Assembly (NCBI RefSeq): GCF_006334915.2
Contig: NZ_VDMA02000015.1
Span: 124,001-188,000 of the forward strand
Length of the DNA stretch: 64,000 nucleotides
From: Microbispora catharanthi
GTDB lineage: Bacteria; Actinomycetota; Actinomycetes; Streptosporangiales; Streptosporangiaceae
Reading direction: 5' to 3'
A program made the position numbers and the translations under genes. Of this stretch, positions 33,146 to 41,116 are shown in pieces (position 1 is the stretch's first letter; each line of letters opens with the position of its first letter). Under the pieces are notes generated by a model. It did not search any database, was not told the DNA's origin, and saw only the letters and a list, made by a program, of their open reading frames with translations.

Positions 33146-33238
33146 CGGAGGCGGACGGGAATCGAACCCGCCAGGCCGAGGACCTCGGCCTCGTCGGTTT
33201 TGAAGACCGCGGGGGCCACCAGGCGCCCACACACCTCC
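33146..33238 (-). tRNA. selC: tRNA-Sec (anticodon UCA)
   Basis: A 93-nt minus-strand cloverleaf. The acceptor starts GGAGGTG and ends CGCCTCC plus discriminator G. A long D arm (GGGCGCCTGGTGGCCC) and a CGGT/ACCG anticodon stem with loop CTTCAAA place UCA at 33203-33201. The large variable arm is GGCCGAG-GTC-CTCGGCC, 7 bp. The T arm is CGGG-TTCGATT-CCCG. The UCA anticodon plus extra-long variable arm identify tRNA(Sec). CCA is not encoded. It lies 89 bp from the selD start, in divergent orientation. Confidence 0.95.
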
Positions 33239-33327
33239 AGGGAGAAACCTAGCCGGAACGGGGTAGGGACCGCGGCGGCGCCCCGTGGTGGCGGCGTGGC
33301 GGAGGAAAGACTCGAAACGAGGGCGGT

Positions 33328-34341
33328 ATGACCGAGGCGGCGGAGCGGGCCGGAATCCGGCTGACCCAGCAGGCGCACGGGGGCGGCTGCGCCTGCAAGA
33401 TTCCCCCGGGTGAGCTGGAGACCATCGTGGCCGGGCTCGTGGCCCCGAACCCCTCGGCGTACGCGCACGAATTGATCATCGGGCTGGACGACGGCGACGA
33501 CGCGGCCGTGGTCAGGATCGAGGGCGGCCGGGCGGTCGTCGCCACCGCGGACTTCTTCACCCCTGTCGTGGACGACCCGTACGACTGGGGGCGGATCGCG
33601 GCCACCAACGCGCTGTCCGACGTGTACGCGGTGGGCGGCGAGCCGATCGTGGCGGTGAACCTGCTGGGCTGGCCCAGGGAGACGCTGTCCATGGACCTCG
33701 CCAGGGAGGTGCTGCGCGGGGGCCTGGACGCGGCGCGGGCGGCGGGCTGCCACGTCGCGGGCGGTCACAGCGTGGACGATCCCGAGCCGAAGTACGGCAT
33801 GGCGGTCACCGGTCTGGCCGACCCGGACCGGCTGCTGCGCATCGACGCGGGCCGGGCGGGAATGCCGATCTCCCTCACCAAACCGCTCGGCGTGGGCGTG
33901 CTCAACACGAGGCACAAGGTGACCGGCGAGGTGTTCCCCCAGGCGATCGAGGTCATGACGACGCTCAACCGGGACGCCTCACGGGCGGCGCTGGCGGCCG
34001 GGGCGGTGTGCGCGACCGACGTGACCGGATTCGGCCTGCTCGGCCACCTGTACAAGCTGGCCAGGGCGAGCGGCGTCACGGCGGTGGTCGACGTGGCGTC
34101 CGTGCCCTACGTGGAGGGGGCGCGACAGGCGGTGCGCGACGGCTACGTCAGCGGCGGCACCCGCCGCAACCTGGATTGGGTGCGCCCCCACCTCGACCCG
34201 GGCCGGTACGCGGAGGAGGACCTGCTCCTCCTGGCCGACGCCCAGACCTCGGGCGGCCTGCTGGTCGCCGGCGAGGTCCCCGGTTCGCCGATCGTCGGCG
34301 AACTCGTCCCGGCCGAGGCCGCCGCGATCCGGCTCGCCTGA
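33328..34341 (+). CDS. selD: selenide, water dikinase SelD
   Basis: A 337-residue selenophosphate synthetase making the selenium donor for SelA from selenide and ATP. The N-terminal catalytic motif is HGGGCACK, with C21 and K24 matching the essential Cys and Lys of E. coli SelD. Here the position is Cys, not Sec. Family motifs follow: ATADFFTPVVDDPYDWGRIAA, LSDVYAVGG, AGGHSVDDPEPKYG and ATDVTGFGLLGH. Confidence 0.95.
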   Translation: MTEAAERAGIRLTQQAHGGGCACKIPPGELETIVAGLVAPNPSAYAHELIIGLDDGDDAAVVRIEGGRAVVATADFFTPVVDDPYDWGRIAATNALSDVYAVGGEPIVAVNLLGWPRETLSMDLAREVLRGGLDAARAAGCHVAGGHSVDDPEPKYGMAVTGLADPDRLLRIDAGRAGMPISLTKPLGVGVLNTRHKVTGEVFPQAIEVMTTLNRDASRAALAAGAVCATDVTGFGLLGHLYKLARASGVTAVVDVASVPYVEGARQAVRDGYVSGGTRRNLDWVRPHLDPGRYAEEDLLLLADAQTSGGLLVAGEVPGSPIVGELVPAEAAAIRLA

Positions 34342-34387
34342 GACCTCGGGATCGGCCGCGGTCACGACGAGGTGGTAGACCCGGGAC

Positions 34388-34981
34388 ATGCGACCTGAGC
34401 CCGGCGAGGTGCTGCATTTCTCCGAAGACCCCAATATCACCCGATTCATCCCGCATGTGGCGGCCACCGCGCGGCAGCCGGAGGCGTACGTCTGGGCGGT
34501 GACGGCCGAGCGCTGCGCCGACTACTGGTTCCCTCGTCAGTGCCCGCGGGCCATGGCGTGGACGACGCCGGACTCCACGGACGCCGATCGCGACCGGATC
34601 ATCGGGCCGGGCTGCGGAGAGCGGGTTCACGCCATCGAGTACGGCTGGCTGAAGGCGTTCTTGACCGTCCGCCTGTACGCCTATCGCTTCCCGGCGGAGA
34701 AGTTCGTCCCGTTCGGAGAGCCGGTGCCCAATGCGGTGGTCGCGACCGAGCCCGTCGAACCCCTCGGGCCGCCCGAGCCTGTCGGCGACCTGCTGCGACT
34801 GCACGAGGAAGCCGGCATCCAGCTCAGGCTGCTGGACGACCTCTGGCCGTTCTGGGACGCGGTGACCGCGAGCTCCCTGGGCTGGAGCGGCATCCGCCTC
34901 CGCAACGCCCGCCCCCGGCGCTCACAGCCATTCGTTGATCGCGGCGATGAGGATCGCGGCTCCGTAGCGCACCACAAGTGA
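34388..34981 (+). CDS. DUF6886-family protein
   Basis: A 197-residue cytosolic protein beginning with EPGEVLHFSEDPNITRFIPH, then AYVWAVTAERCADYWFPRQCPRAMAW, the layout of the DUF6886 family. The role is unknown; the fold resembles a small ADP-ribosyl-like or ligand-binding protein but no catalytic set is clear. It lies 46 bp after selD on the same strand. The last 25 residues are Arg/Asp-rich. It ends 14 bp from the convergent MFS gene. Confidence 0.75.
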   Translation: MRPEPGEVLHFSEDPNITRFIPHVAATARQPEAYVWAVTAERCADYWFPRQCPRAMAWTTPDSTDADRDRIIGPGCGERVHAIEYGWLKAFLTVRLYAYRFPAEKFVPFGEPVPNAVVATEPVEPLGPPEPVGDLLRLHEEAGIQLRLLDDLWPFWDAVTASSLGWSGIRLRNARPRRSQPFVDRGDEDRGSVAHHK

Positions 34982-34995
34982 CCGTAAGGAGTGAG

Positions 34996-36171
34996 TCAGC
35001 GGGGTTTGCTGAGCGACCACAGGGAGGCCGCCATGAGGAGAGCGGTCAGCCCGCCGCAGATCATCACGATGGAGACCGAGAAGGCGTCGACGACGCGTCC
35101 GCCGAGGAACGCGCCGAGGGCGAAGGTCGCCTGGAAGGAGGAGGTGAAAACGACCGTCGCGGCTTCGGGCGTGTGAGGGGCGGCGGCGATGAACGATGCC
35201 TGCGAACAGACGGGTACGCCTCCGTAGGCCAAGCCCCAGACCACGAGTGACATCACGGCGCCGACGGTTGTGCCGCCGACCGAGGGCAGCAGCAGGGTGG
35301 TGACCGCGATCAGGAAGCCGCAGGTCACGAAGGCGGTTCGTAATCGTGTCACAGCGCCCTTGCCGGCCAGGAAGTTGCCGACGATTCCGGCGACGCCGTA
35401 CGCCAGCAGGATGGCGCTGACCGCGGCGGGAGGCAGGCCGGTGACGTTCTGGAGGAAGGGCGTGACGTAGGTGTAGGTGCCGAAATGGGCCAAGACGATG
35501 AGGAAAGTGGCCGGCAAGGCGATGGCGGCGCCCCGGGTGCGCAGCAGGTCGAGCAGGACGCGAGGGCGGGTGACCTGATGGGCGGGCAGCGGCGGCAGCA
35601 GGAGTGTCAGGGCCCCCAGAACCAGGAGTGCCGGCACGGCCAGGACCAAGAAGGCGGTCCGCCACCCGGCGAGGTCGCCGATGAAGGTTCCGGCCGGTAC
35701 GCCGAGCACGGAACCCAGCGGAACGGCCGAGAAGATCACAGCGGTGGCGGTGCCGACGGCGTGCGGCGGCATCAGGCGGGCGGCCAGCCCGGCCCCGATG
35801 GACCAGAAGCCGCCGATCGTGAGGCCGACGAGCGCCCTGGAGATCAGCATGATCCAGTACGAGGTCGCCACTGCGGCCAGCACGTCGGCTACGGCGAGCA
35901 CCGCCATGAGGGCGCACAGCATCACACGGCGGTCCAGGCGCGCGGTGGTCAGCGTGACGGTGGGCGCGGCGACCGCGGCGACGATGCCGGGCAGGGTCAT
36001 GGTCAGCCCTGTGGTGCCGTCGGAGATGCCGAAGTCGGCGCCTATGGCGGTCAGCAGGCCGATGGGCAGGATTTCGCTGGTGACGATGGCGAAGATGCCC
36101 AGCATGAGCGAGGTGACGGCGAGCCAGCCGATGAGGGGCGAGCGGGGCCGGGCGAGCGTGGTGGTCGGCAT
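34996..36171 (-). CDS. MFS transporter (DHA1-type efflux)
   Basis: A 391-residue protein with 12 predicted helices, starting after MPTTTLARPRSPLIG. Family marks include EILPIGLLTAIGADFGIS in helix 1, LDRRVML between helices 2 and 3, and SRALVGLTIGGFWSIGAGLAARL. It resembles AraJ/chloramphenicol-type efflux pumps. ATG 36171 fits the first helix; longer versions add an unlikely basic leader. It lies 176 bp downstream of the response regulator on the same strand, so it may be the output of that system. Confidence 0.87.
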   Translation of the reverse strand: MPTTTLARPRSPLIGWLAVTSLMLGIFAIVTSEILPIGLLTAIGADFGISDGTTGLTMTLPGIVAAVAAPTVTLTTARLDRRVMLCALMAVLAVADVLAAVATSYWIMLISRALVGLTIGGFWSIGAGLAARLMPPHAVGTATAVIFSAVPLGSVLGVPAGTFIGDLAGWRTAFLVLAVPALLVLGALTLLLPPLPAHQVTRPRVLLDLLRTRGAAIALPATFLIVLAHFGTYTYVTPFLQNVTGLPPAAVSAILLAYGVAGIVGNFLAGKGAVTRLRTAFVTCGFLIAVTTLLLPSVGGTTVGAVMSLVVWGLAYGGVPVCSQASFIAAAPHTPEAATVVFTSSFQATFALGAFLGGRVVDAFSVSIVMICGGLTALLMAASLWSLSKPR

Positions 36172-36346
36172 GGGTTCCGTTCGGCCAGGTGCGGGTGGAG
36201 GGCGGGCACCCAGCGAAGCAGTGAGGTGGCAGCGGGCACTGGCGCGTTTCGGCCGCGACCACGCCCCTTGCGCGAGCCAGGGCAGCACGGTGAGGGCCCG
36301 GCTACGCCCGCCGGCCGTGGCGAAGCAGGCCGCCTGGAGGAGCACG

Positions 36347-36994
36347 TCAGGGTTTGTTCAGGTAGGTGAGGACGGCGAGGACCCGGCGGTTGTTGTTGCC
36401 GTCGTCGGTGATGCCGAGCTTGCCGAAGATGGAGGTCGTGTATTTGCTGATGGCGCTCTCACTGAGGAAGAGCCGCTGGCCGACGGCCTGATTGGACAGC
36501 CCTTCGGCCATGAGGCCGAGCACGTCGTGTTCGCGTTCCGTGAGCCGTTCGAGTCGCCGGTTCGACGACCCGCTGGACAGCAGTTTGGCGATGACGGCCG
36601 GGTCCATGGCGGTCCCGCCACCGGCCACCCGCTCCAGAGCGTCGATGAACTGATCGGCGTCGAACACGCTCTCTTTGAGGAAATAGCCGATGCCGCCGGT
36701 GCCGTCGGCGAGGAGCTCGCGGGCGTACAGCTGTTCGACGTGCTGGGAAAGGATCAGGATCGGCAGTCCGGGCAGCCGGCGGCGGGCGTCGAGAGCCGCC
36801 CGCAGGCCCTCGTCCGACTGGGTCGGCGGCATGCGGACGTCGACGACCGCGACATCCGGCCGCTGTGTCAGCAGCGCGTCGAGCGTCTCGGGCCCGGTGG
36901 TCGCCGTCGCCACCACCTGGTGTCCATACGCCTCCAGGAGGCGGACCATCCCGTCACGCAGGAGGTAGAGGTCTTCGGCTACAACGATTCGCAT
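36347..36994 (-). CDS. LuxR/NarL-type response regulator
   Basis: A 215-residue two-domain regulator: receiver (IVVAEDLYLLRDG, phospho-Asp in VAVVDVRMPP, Lys in YFLKESVFD) and C-terminal LuxR HTH (RLERLTEREHDVLGLMAEGLSNQAVGQRLFLSESAISKYTTSIFGKLGI, quoted in parts). It pairs with the upstream kinase; the start lies 16 bp inside the kinase's 3' end. A likely target is the adjacent MFS gene. Confidence 0.92.
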   Translation of the reverse strand: MRIVVAEDLYLLRDGMVRLLEAYGHQVVATATTGPETLDALLTQRPDVAVVDVRMPPTQSDEGLRAALDARRRLPGLPILILSQHVEQLYARELLADGTGGIGYFLKESVFDADQFIDALERVAGGGTAMDPAVIAKLLSSGSSNRRLERLTEREHDVLGLMAEGLSNQAVGQRLFLSESAISKYTTSIFGKLGITDDGNNNRRVLAVLTYLNKP

Positions 36995-38238
36995 GGCACA
37001 ACCATTCTCACGCGGGTCGGACCGCCTGCCGGACTGGTGATCTCCAGGGTGCCGTCGAAGACCGCGAGGCGGCGGCGCAGCCCGTCGATCCCACCGCCGG
37101 CTCGTACGCCGGCCCCGCCCTCGCCGTCGTCCTCGACCTCGACGACGACGTCGGTGCCGTGGCCGGCGATGGAAATCCATGCCCGGGTCGCACGGGCGTG
37201 CTTGGCCGCGTTGGTGAGCAGCTCGGCGACCCCGAAATACAGGGCGGACTCGATCGGCGGGTCCAGGCGCAGCCGGAGGTCGGCGCTGACGGCGGCTTCG
37301 AGGGCACTGTCCAGGGCGAGAGCGCGAACGGCGTCGACGAGCCCTCGCTCGGTCAGCACCGGCGGGCTGATGCCCCTCACCAGGTCGCGGAGCTCGGTCA
37401 GGGACGTGGCGGCCCCGGCTCGCGCCTCCCGCAGCAGCGCCTTGGCCCGGTCGGGGTCGGTCTGCATCAGCCTCTCCACGGTCGCCAACGACATCCCGAG
37501 CGCGACCAGGCGCGCCTGCGCTCCGTCATGCAGGTCCCGTTCGATTCTGCGGATCTCGGCGGCCTGCGCGACCGTCGTGTCCGCGCGCTGGGCCGTCAGC
37601 TCGTCCACCCGGTCAGCCAGCGCCATCGCGGGCGACGGCCCCAGGAAACGGACGGACACCGGCCCGACCGCCCGCCAGGCGTACGGGGCGGCGCCGATCG
37701 CGACGGCCACGCCGAGCACACCGATCAGACGCATGGAGGCCGCCGGGTGGCCGAACCCGACGACCGCCGCCACGACTCCGGCCGGCGGAACGGCCGCGAC
37801 CACCCCCATGGTGACGGGTGCGATCACCGCGAAGCGCAGGTCGCGCCAGGTGGCGGGATCGCTCCACCAGAGCCGCATCCTCTGGTCCCGGCGAGCGTCC
37901 CGGCTGGTGCGCTCGTAGGAGTATCCGTTCCACCAGTAGCCGGTCGACATACGCACCACCGGCGCGGCCTTCCGATATCCGGGGGGAATGACGGTGCCCG
38001 TCCTTTCGGCGACGACAGAGCGGACCATCCGGCACACCGGGCGAGACAGGGCGAGTGTGCCGATGCACGCCCATATGAACGGCACTACCGCCGGCCACGG
38101 GTTGCCGCCCCACCACCAGATCCACAGCCCCACGGCGGCGGCCCACACGGCCGGGACCAGCATGCTGACGACCACCACGACACACGCTCGCACGAACCCC
38201 ACGGCGGCACTCGCCAGCCACGGCACCAGCTGTCGCAT
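36979..38238 (-). CDS. sensor histidine kinase (NarL-partner type)
   Basis: A kinase of about 419 residues with two N-terminal and two central membrane helices. The DHp H-box is RRIERDLHDGAQARLVALG and the HATPase domain has ELLTNAAKHARA, VEDDGEGGAG and GIDGLRRRLAVFDG. ATG 38238 is chosen because GAAGGAAAG lies 4 nt upstream; 38259 is an alternative. The frame stays open far upstream, but that extension has no kinase similarity. It overlaps its response regulator gene by 16 bp. Confidence 0.9.
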   Translation of the reverse strand: MRQLVPWLASAAVGFVRACVVVVVSMLVPAVWAAAVGLWIWWWGGNPWPAVVPFIWACIGTLALSRPVCRMVRSVVAERTGTVIPPGYRKAAPVVRMSTGYWWNGYSYERTSRDARRDQRMRLWWSDPATWRDLRFAVIAPVTMGVVAAVPPAGVVAAVVGFGHPAASMRLIGVLGVAVAIGAAPYAWRAVGPVSVRFLGPSPAMALADRVDELTAQRADTTVAQAAEIRRIERDLHDGAQARLVALGMSLATVERLMQTDPDRAKALLREARAGAATSLTELRDLVRGISPPVLTERGLVDAVRALALDSALEAAVSADLRLRLDPPIESALYFGVAELLTNAAKHARATRAWISIAGHGTDVVVEVEDDGEGGAGVRAGGGIDGLRRRLAVFDGTLEITSPAGGPTRVRMVVPCESL

Positions 38239-38460
38239 GATCTTTCCTTCGCGCTTCATGACCCCGGTTCCCGAAGTGTCCCGCAATGCGCCGATCCGGC
38301 CGGTGCGGCCTGATGTTTTCCACTGTGTACCGCACGGAGCCCCGCGCCCAGCCGATCGCCCCCGGAGTGGGTCTGGCCCCACCCCCGCGTACGTCCAGAC
38401 GCATACCGCGCCGCCCGTCCGCTCCCTAGCGTCGAGACCACGACGAGAAGGAGAAATGAC

Positions 38461-38892
38461 ATGACCACCATCACCGGCGCCACGGCACACCTCGACGACG
38501 GCCGCACCCGAGAGGCCTTCGACCTGGCGAAGAAGTGCGTCACGCTCTCCGGCATGATCTGCGGCGTCACCCTCGCGACGGTTGCCGTGCTGTCGATCGT
38601 CGGTCACCCGGGAACCACGTTCATGTGGGCCCGGGCCGTCATACTGCTCGCCATCGCCCCGGTGCTCTACCGGCTGACCGTGCGTGCTTCGCAGGGATCG
38701 CGGCGCAGCTTCGAGCGCATGCGCACCATCAGCGTCACCATGCCGATCGCGATCATCGGCGTCGACCTGATCCCCGGTATCTGCCCGGCGTGGTACGCCG
38801 TGATGCAGGCCATAAGCGTCCTGCCCCTGATCGCGGTCGCCTTCATCCTCAGCGGATCCGGACCCCGCGCCGCTTTCCCCAAGACGCGCTGA
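38461..38892 (+). CDS. small four-helix membrane protein
   Basis: A 143-residue protein with four predicted helices (SGMICGVTLATVAVLSIVG, WARAVILLAIAPVLYRL, ISVTMPIAIIGVDLIP, VMQAISVLPLIAVAFIL) and a hydrophilic start. No family recognised. It is divergent from the kinase gene over 222 bp and could be a member of that regulon. A strong bidirectional terminator follows. Confidence 0.75.
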   Translation: MTTITGATAHLDDGRTREAFDLAKKCVTLSGMICGVTLATVAVLSIVGHPGTTFMWARAVILLAIAPVLYRLTVRASQGSRRSFERMRTISVTMPIAIIGVDLIPGICPAWYAVMQAISVLPLIAVAFILSGSGPRAAFPKTR

Positions 38893-38901
38893 GCACCCGC
38901 T

Positions 38902-38937
38902 GCCGCGGCGCCCGGCCGGCAAGCCGGGCGCCGCGGC
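38902..38937. terminator. bidirectional terminator between convergent genes
   Basis: Perfect 15-bp arms, GCCGCGGCGCCCGGC and its complement, with a 6-nt loop CGGCAA, placed between the stops of the membrane protein (plus) and the hydrolase (minus). Confidence 0.8.
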
Positions 38938-38945
38938 CGCGTACG

Positions 38946-39710
38946 TCAGGACGGCGAGGCGACCGCTCGGCCGAAGTGCCGGGCGAAGAACCGCACCGCG
39001 CTGTCGGCCTCGAACCTGGGCAGTTCCTTGTGCCTGCCCGCGTTGGCGTGCAACGTCTTCTCCTTCGAGGCGAAGGCGTCGAACAGCGCGAGACCGGCCT
39101 CGCGCGAGATGTGCTCGTCGTCCCACTGCATGTCGAACTCGATCGGAATGGTGATCTGCTTCGCCTTCTGGGCCAGGACATCGGGCCAGTGCTGGCCGAA
39201 GACCGCGGCCGTGATCCTGGGTTCGATCGCCACAAGCGGTATTCCGATCGCGGTGCCCATGTTGACGCCGAAGTAGCCGACCGGCCCGTCGGCGCCGATC
39301 TCCGGAAGTTCCTGGAGCGCGTCCAGGGTCGCCTGCCACTCGGGCACGGCGAGCTCCGCCAGGTGGGCGTTGTAGCGGACGACGATCGGTCCTTCCGGCT
39401 CGCCCGCCGCCCTCGCCCGGTACAGCTCGGCGATCTCCTGCTCGTCGTGCGCGGTGCGCGGCCGGTCGCCGTGACCGGGCGCGTCGATGACGGCGACATG
39501 GAAGCCGCAGCCGGTCACGAGAAGGCGGGCGCGGCCCGCCATCGCCGGGTGCTTCTTGTGGTTGCCGCCGCCGTGGCCCATCAGGACCAGGGGCGCACGA
39601 TCGGTGCCGGGAGCCGGCGACCAGAGAACTCCGGGGACGTCGCCCACGGTGAATTCGCGTTCGACCATGCCGTTCGACGACGACTCGGCAGTGAACCGCA
39701 GAGAGTGCAC
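38946..39710 (-). CDS. alpha/beta hydrolase-family protein, paralogue 1
   Basis: A protein of about 254 residues of the dienelactone-hydrolase-like alpha/beta class: DVPGVLWSPAPG, an oxyanion region VLMGHGGGNHKKHPAMA, an elbow-like GYFGVNMGTAIGIPL (Asn at the usual nucleophile position), an acid region QWDDEHISREAG and His in LHANAGRHKELP. A close paralogue is at 56.2-57.0 kb. GTG 39710 follows GAAAGG. Both copies have a leader with the same GAGGAGGTGAGACC block. Confidence 0.75.
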   Translation of the reverse strand: MHSLRFTAESSSNGMVEREFTVGDVPGVLWSPAPGTDRAPLVLMGHGGGNHKKHPAMAGRARLLVTGCGFHVAVIDAPGHGDRPRTAHDEQEIAELYRARAAGEPEGPIVVRYNAHLAELAVPEWQATLDALQELPEIGADGPVGYFGVNMGTAIGIPLVAIEPRITAAVFGQHWPDVLAQKAKQITIPIEFDMQWDDEHISREAGLALFDAFASKEKTLHANAGRHKELPRFEADSAVRFFARHFGRAVASPS

Positions 39711-39760
39711 AGGTGTTGCCTTTCGGGAGTGCCTTGTTGTCGAGGCGCTCCCGGCGACAC

Positions 39761-39820
39761 CTACGTCGATCGCCCGGCCGTGATGGGAAGGGGGAGCACC
39801 CACGTCGATACTGCGTTCAC
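39761..39820 (-). CDS. 19-codon leader ORF upstream of hydrolase paralogue 1
   Basis: A GTG start at 39820 lies 8 nt after GAGGAGG (39829-39835) and opens a 19-codon frame, MNAVSTWVLPLPITAGRST, ending TAG at 39761, 51 bp before the hydrolase start. The RBS block is repeated upstream of paralogue 2, although there the aligned codon is ATC. It may be a regulatory upstream ORF. Confidence 0.45.
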   Translation of the reverse strand: MNAVSTWVLPLPITAGRST

Positions 39821-39901
39821 GGGTCTCACCTCCTCGGCCGGTGTCACGGTCGACTGCAAGCTACCAGCTCGATCATCATCCCTCCCAGCCCTTTTCCCGA
39901 C

Positions 39902-40067
39902 CTAGGGAGTGTCTGACAAATCATGGCCCTGCTGCGCGTGGCCCAGGCGGCGCCTCGCCGCGTTGTCGTCGTCGCCGATAACGCTGTTATCGGCTCCTCC
40001 TCCGCCTTGCGATGCATCCACCTGGATCCACGCTCGCGACGGGCAGCATTTGTCAGACACTCCCTAG
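39902..40067. mobile_element. MITE-like hairpin element with CTAG duplication
   Basis: Terminal inverted repeats CTAGGGAGTGTCTGACAAAT (39902-39921) and its complement (40048-40067) flank a 126-bp interior. The outer CTAG is itself palindromic and could be a duplicated target site (element then 39906-40063). The centre holds a second repeat, GCCGATAAC-GCT-GTTATCGGC (39974-39994), whose midpoint coincides with the element's, so the whole unit folds as one long imperfect hairpin. It has no transposase. The right CTAG supplies the stop codon of the neighbouring nrfD-like gene. Confidence 0.8.
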
Positions 40068-40999
40068 CGGCCGGGGACGGAGGCGGGGTGGCCGGCGTCG
40101 AGGCGGTCGCGCTGCGGCACGACGGTGTACTTCGGGTCCTTGGCCGAGGCCCGGCCCGCCTCCAGCACGCCGAAACGGGTGCACAGGGCTCCCGCCGTGA
40201 TCGCGAGCCCGGACAGCGCGGTGAGGGCCCGGCTGCGACCGGCGACCGTCGCGAGCAGGCCACCGCCGAGGGTGAGCACGCGGGAGGCCCGCATGAGCCT
40301 GCCCGCCCTGCCCGTGCGGTACGGCTCGCCGACGAGACCGAGACGGCGCTCCATCAGCCCGCCGGCGACGACCTCGGCCACGGCGCCCGCCGCCGCGGCG
40401 GCTCGGGCGGGCCCGGCCTGCGCCCGGGGCGTGGTCAGCATGACGGCCGCGCCCGCCGAGGCGAGGGCGCTCCCGGAGAACAGGAACGGCAGCTCGCGCA
40501 TCCCCTCGTGCCAGGCGGGGACGGCGGTGTCGGCCAGCAGGACGGCCGTGTAGGTGGCCATCGCCACGCCGCTCAGGCCGCTCGCGACCGACGCGGCATC
40601 GCCCGCGAGGGGCAGCAGGCCGGTCACCGCGGAGCCCGCCGCGACGCCGGTCAGCCCGCTGTGGGCGGCCAGCGTCCAGGAGCCGACGCTCATCGGCGAG
40701 GTGAGCTTGAACACCCGCAGCATGTTGAGGAAGCGCATCGGCCGGCCCAGCTCGGCCACGAGGAAGGCCGCACCGGCGCTCGCTCCCGCGAAGGCGGTCA
40801 TCCGGGCGGCCAGTTCCAGCCGATCCCGCCCGGTGAGGCGGGCGGCCGCCGCCATCGCGCCCGCCGCGCCGGACAGCCCGCCCAGATAGAGGTACGTCGG
40901 CATGTGGGGTTCGTGCCAGATGGGCTGCTTGATGACCGGCTGGCCGTAGTAGGACCGGAACTCGGCGTCCGGCACCATTTCGTCCCGGCGTCTCGGCAT
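40064..40999 (-). CDS. NrfD-type membrane subunit of formate dehydrogenase
   Basis: A 311-residue polytopic protein of the NrfD/PsrC class with a family-like start YYGQPVIKQPIWHEPHMPTYLYLGGLSG and MRFLNMLRVFKLTSPMSVGSW. About eight helices are predicted. It probably anchors the Fdh complex and passes electrons to quinone. ATG 40999 follows GGGGAGG. It is the last gene of the fdh operon. Its TAG stop is the terminal CTAG of the MITE-like element, so the extreme C-terminus may have been altered by insertion. Confidence 0.85.
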   Translation of the reverse strand: MPRRRDEMVPDAEFRSYYGQPVIKQPIWHEPHMPTYLYLGGLSGAAGAMAAAARLTGRDRLELAARMTAFAGASAGAAFLVAELGRPMRFLNMLRVFKLTSPMSVGSWTLAAHSGLTGVAAGSAVTGLLPLAGDAASVASGLSGVAMATYTAVLLADTAVPAWHEGMRELPFLFSGSALASAGAAVMLTTPRAQAGPARAAAAAGAVAEVVAGGLMERRLGLVGEPYRTGRAGRLMRASRVLTLGGGLLATVAGRSRALTALSGLAITAGALCTRFGVLEAGRASAKDPKYTVVPQRDRLDAGHPASVPGR

Positions 41000-41116
41000 C
41001 AGTGCCTCCCCACACACGGTGTCGCCATCACAGTCGCCCGCCCCCATTCCCATCACCGGTCCCGGCCGGGCTCGCCAGGTCCTCCCCTGACCTCGTCGGC
41101 TCCTCCGCCAACCCCG

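Noticed and set aside
38239-39339. N-terminal extension of the kinase at 36979 by about 360 residues
   Set aside because: The upstream frame lacks kinase or sensor similarity, crosses a divergent gene and a terminator, and a good RBS precedes ATG 38238.
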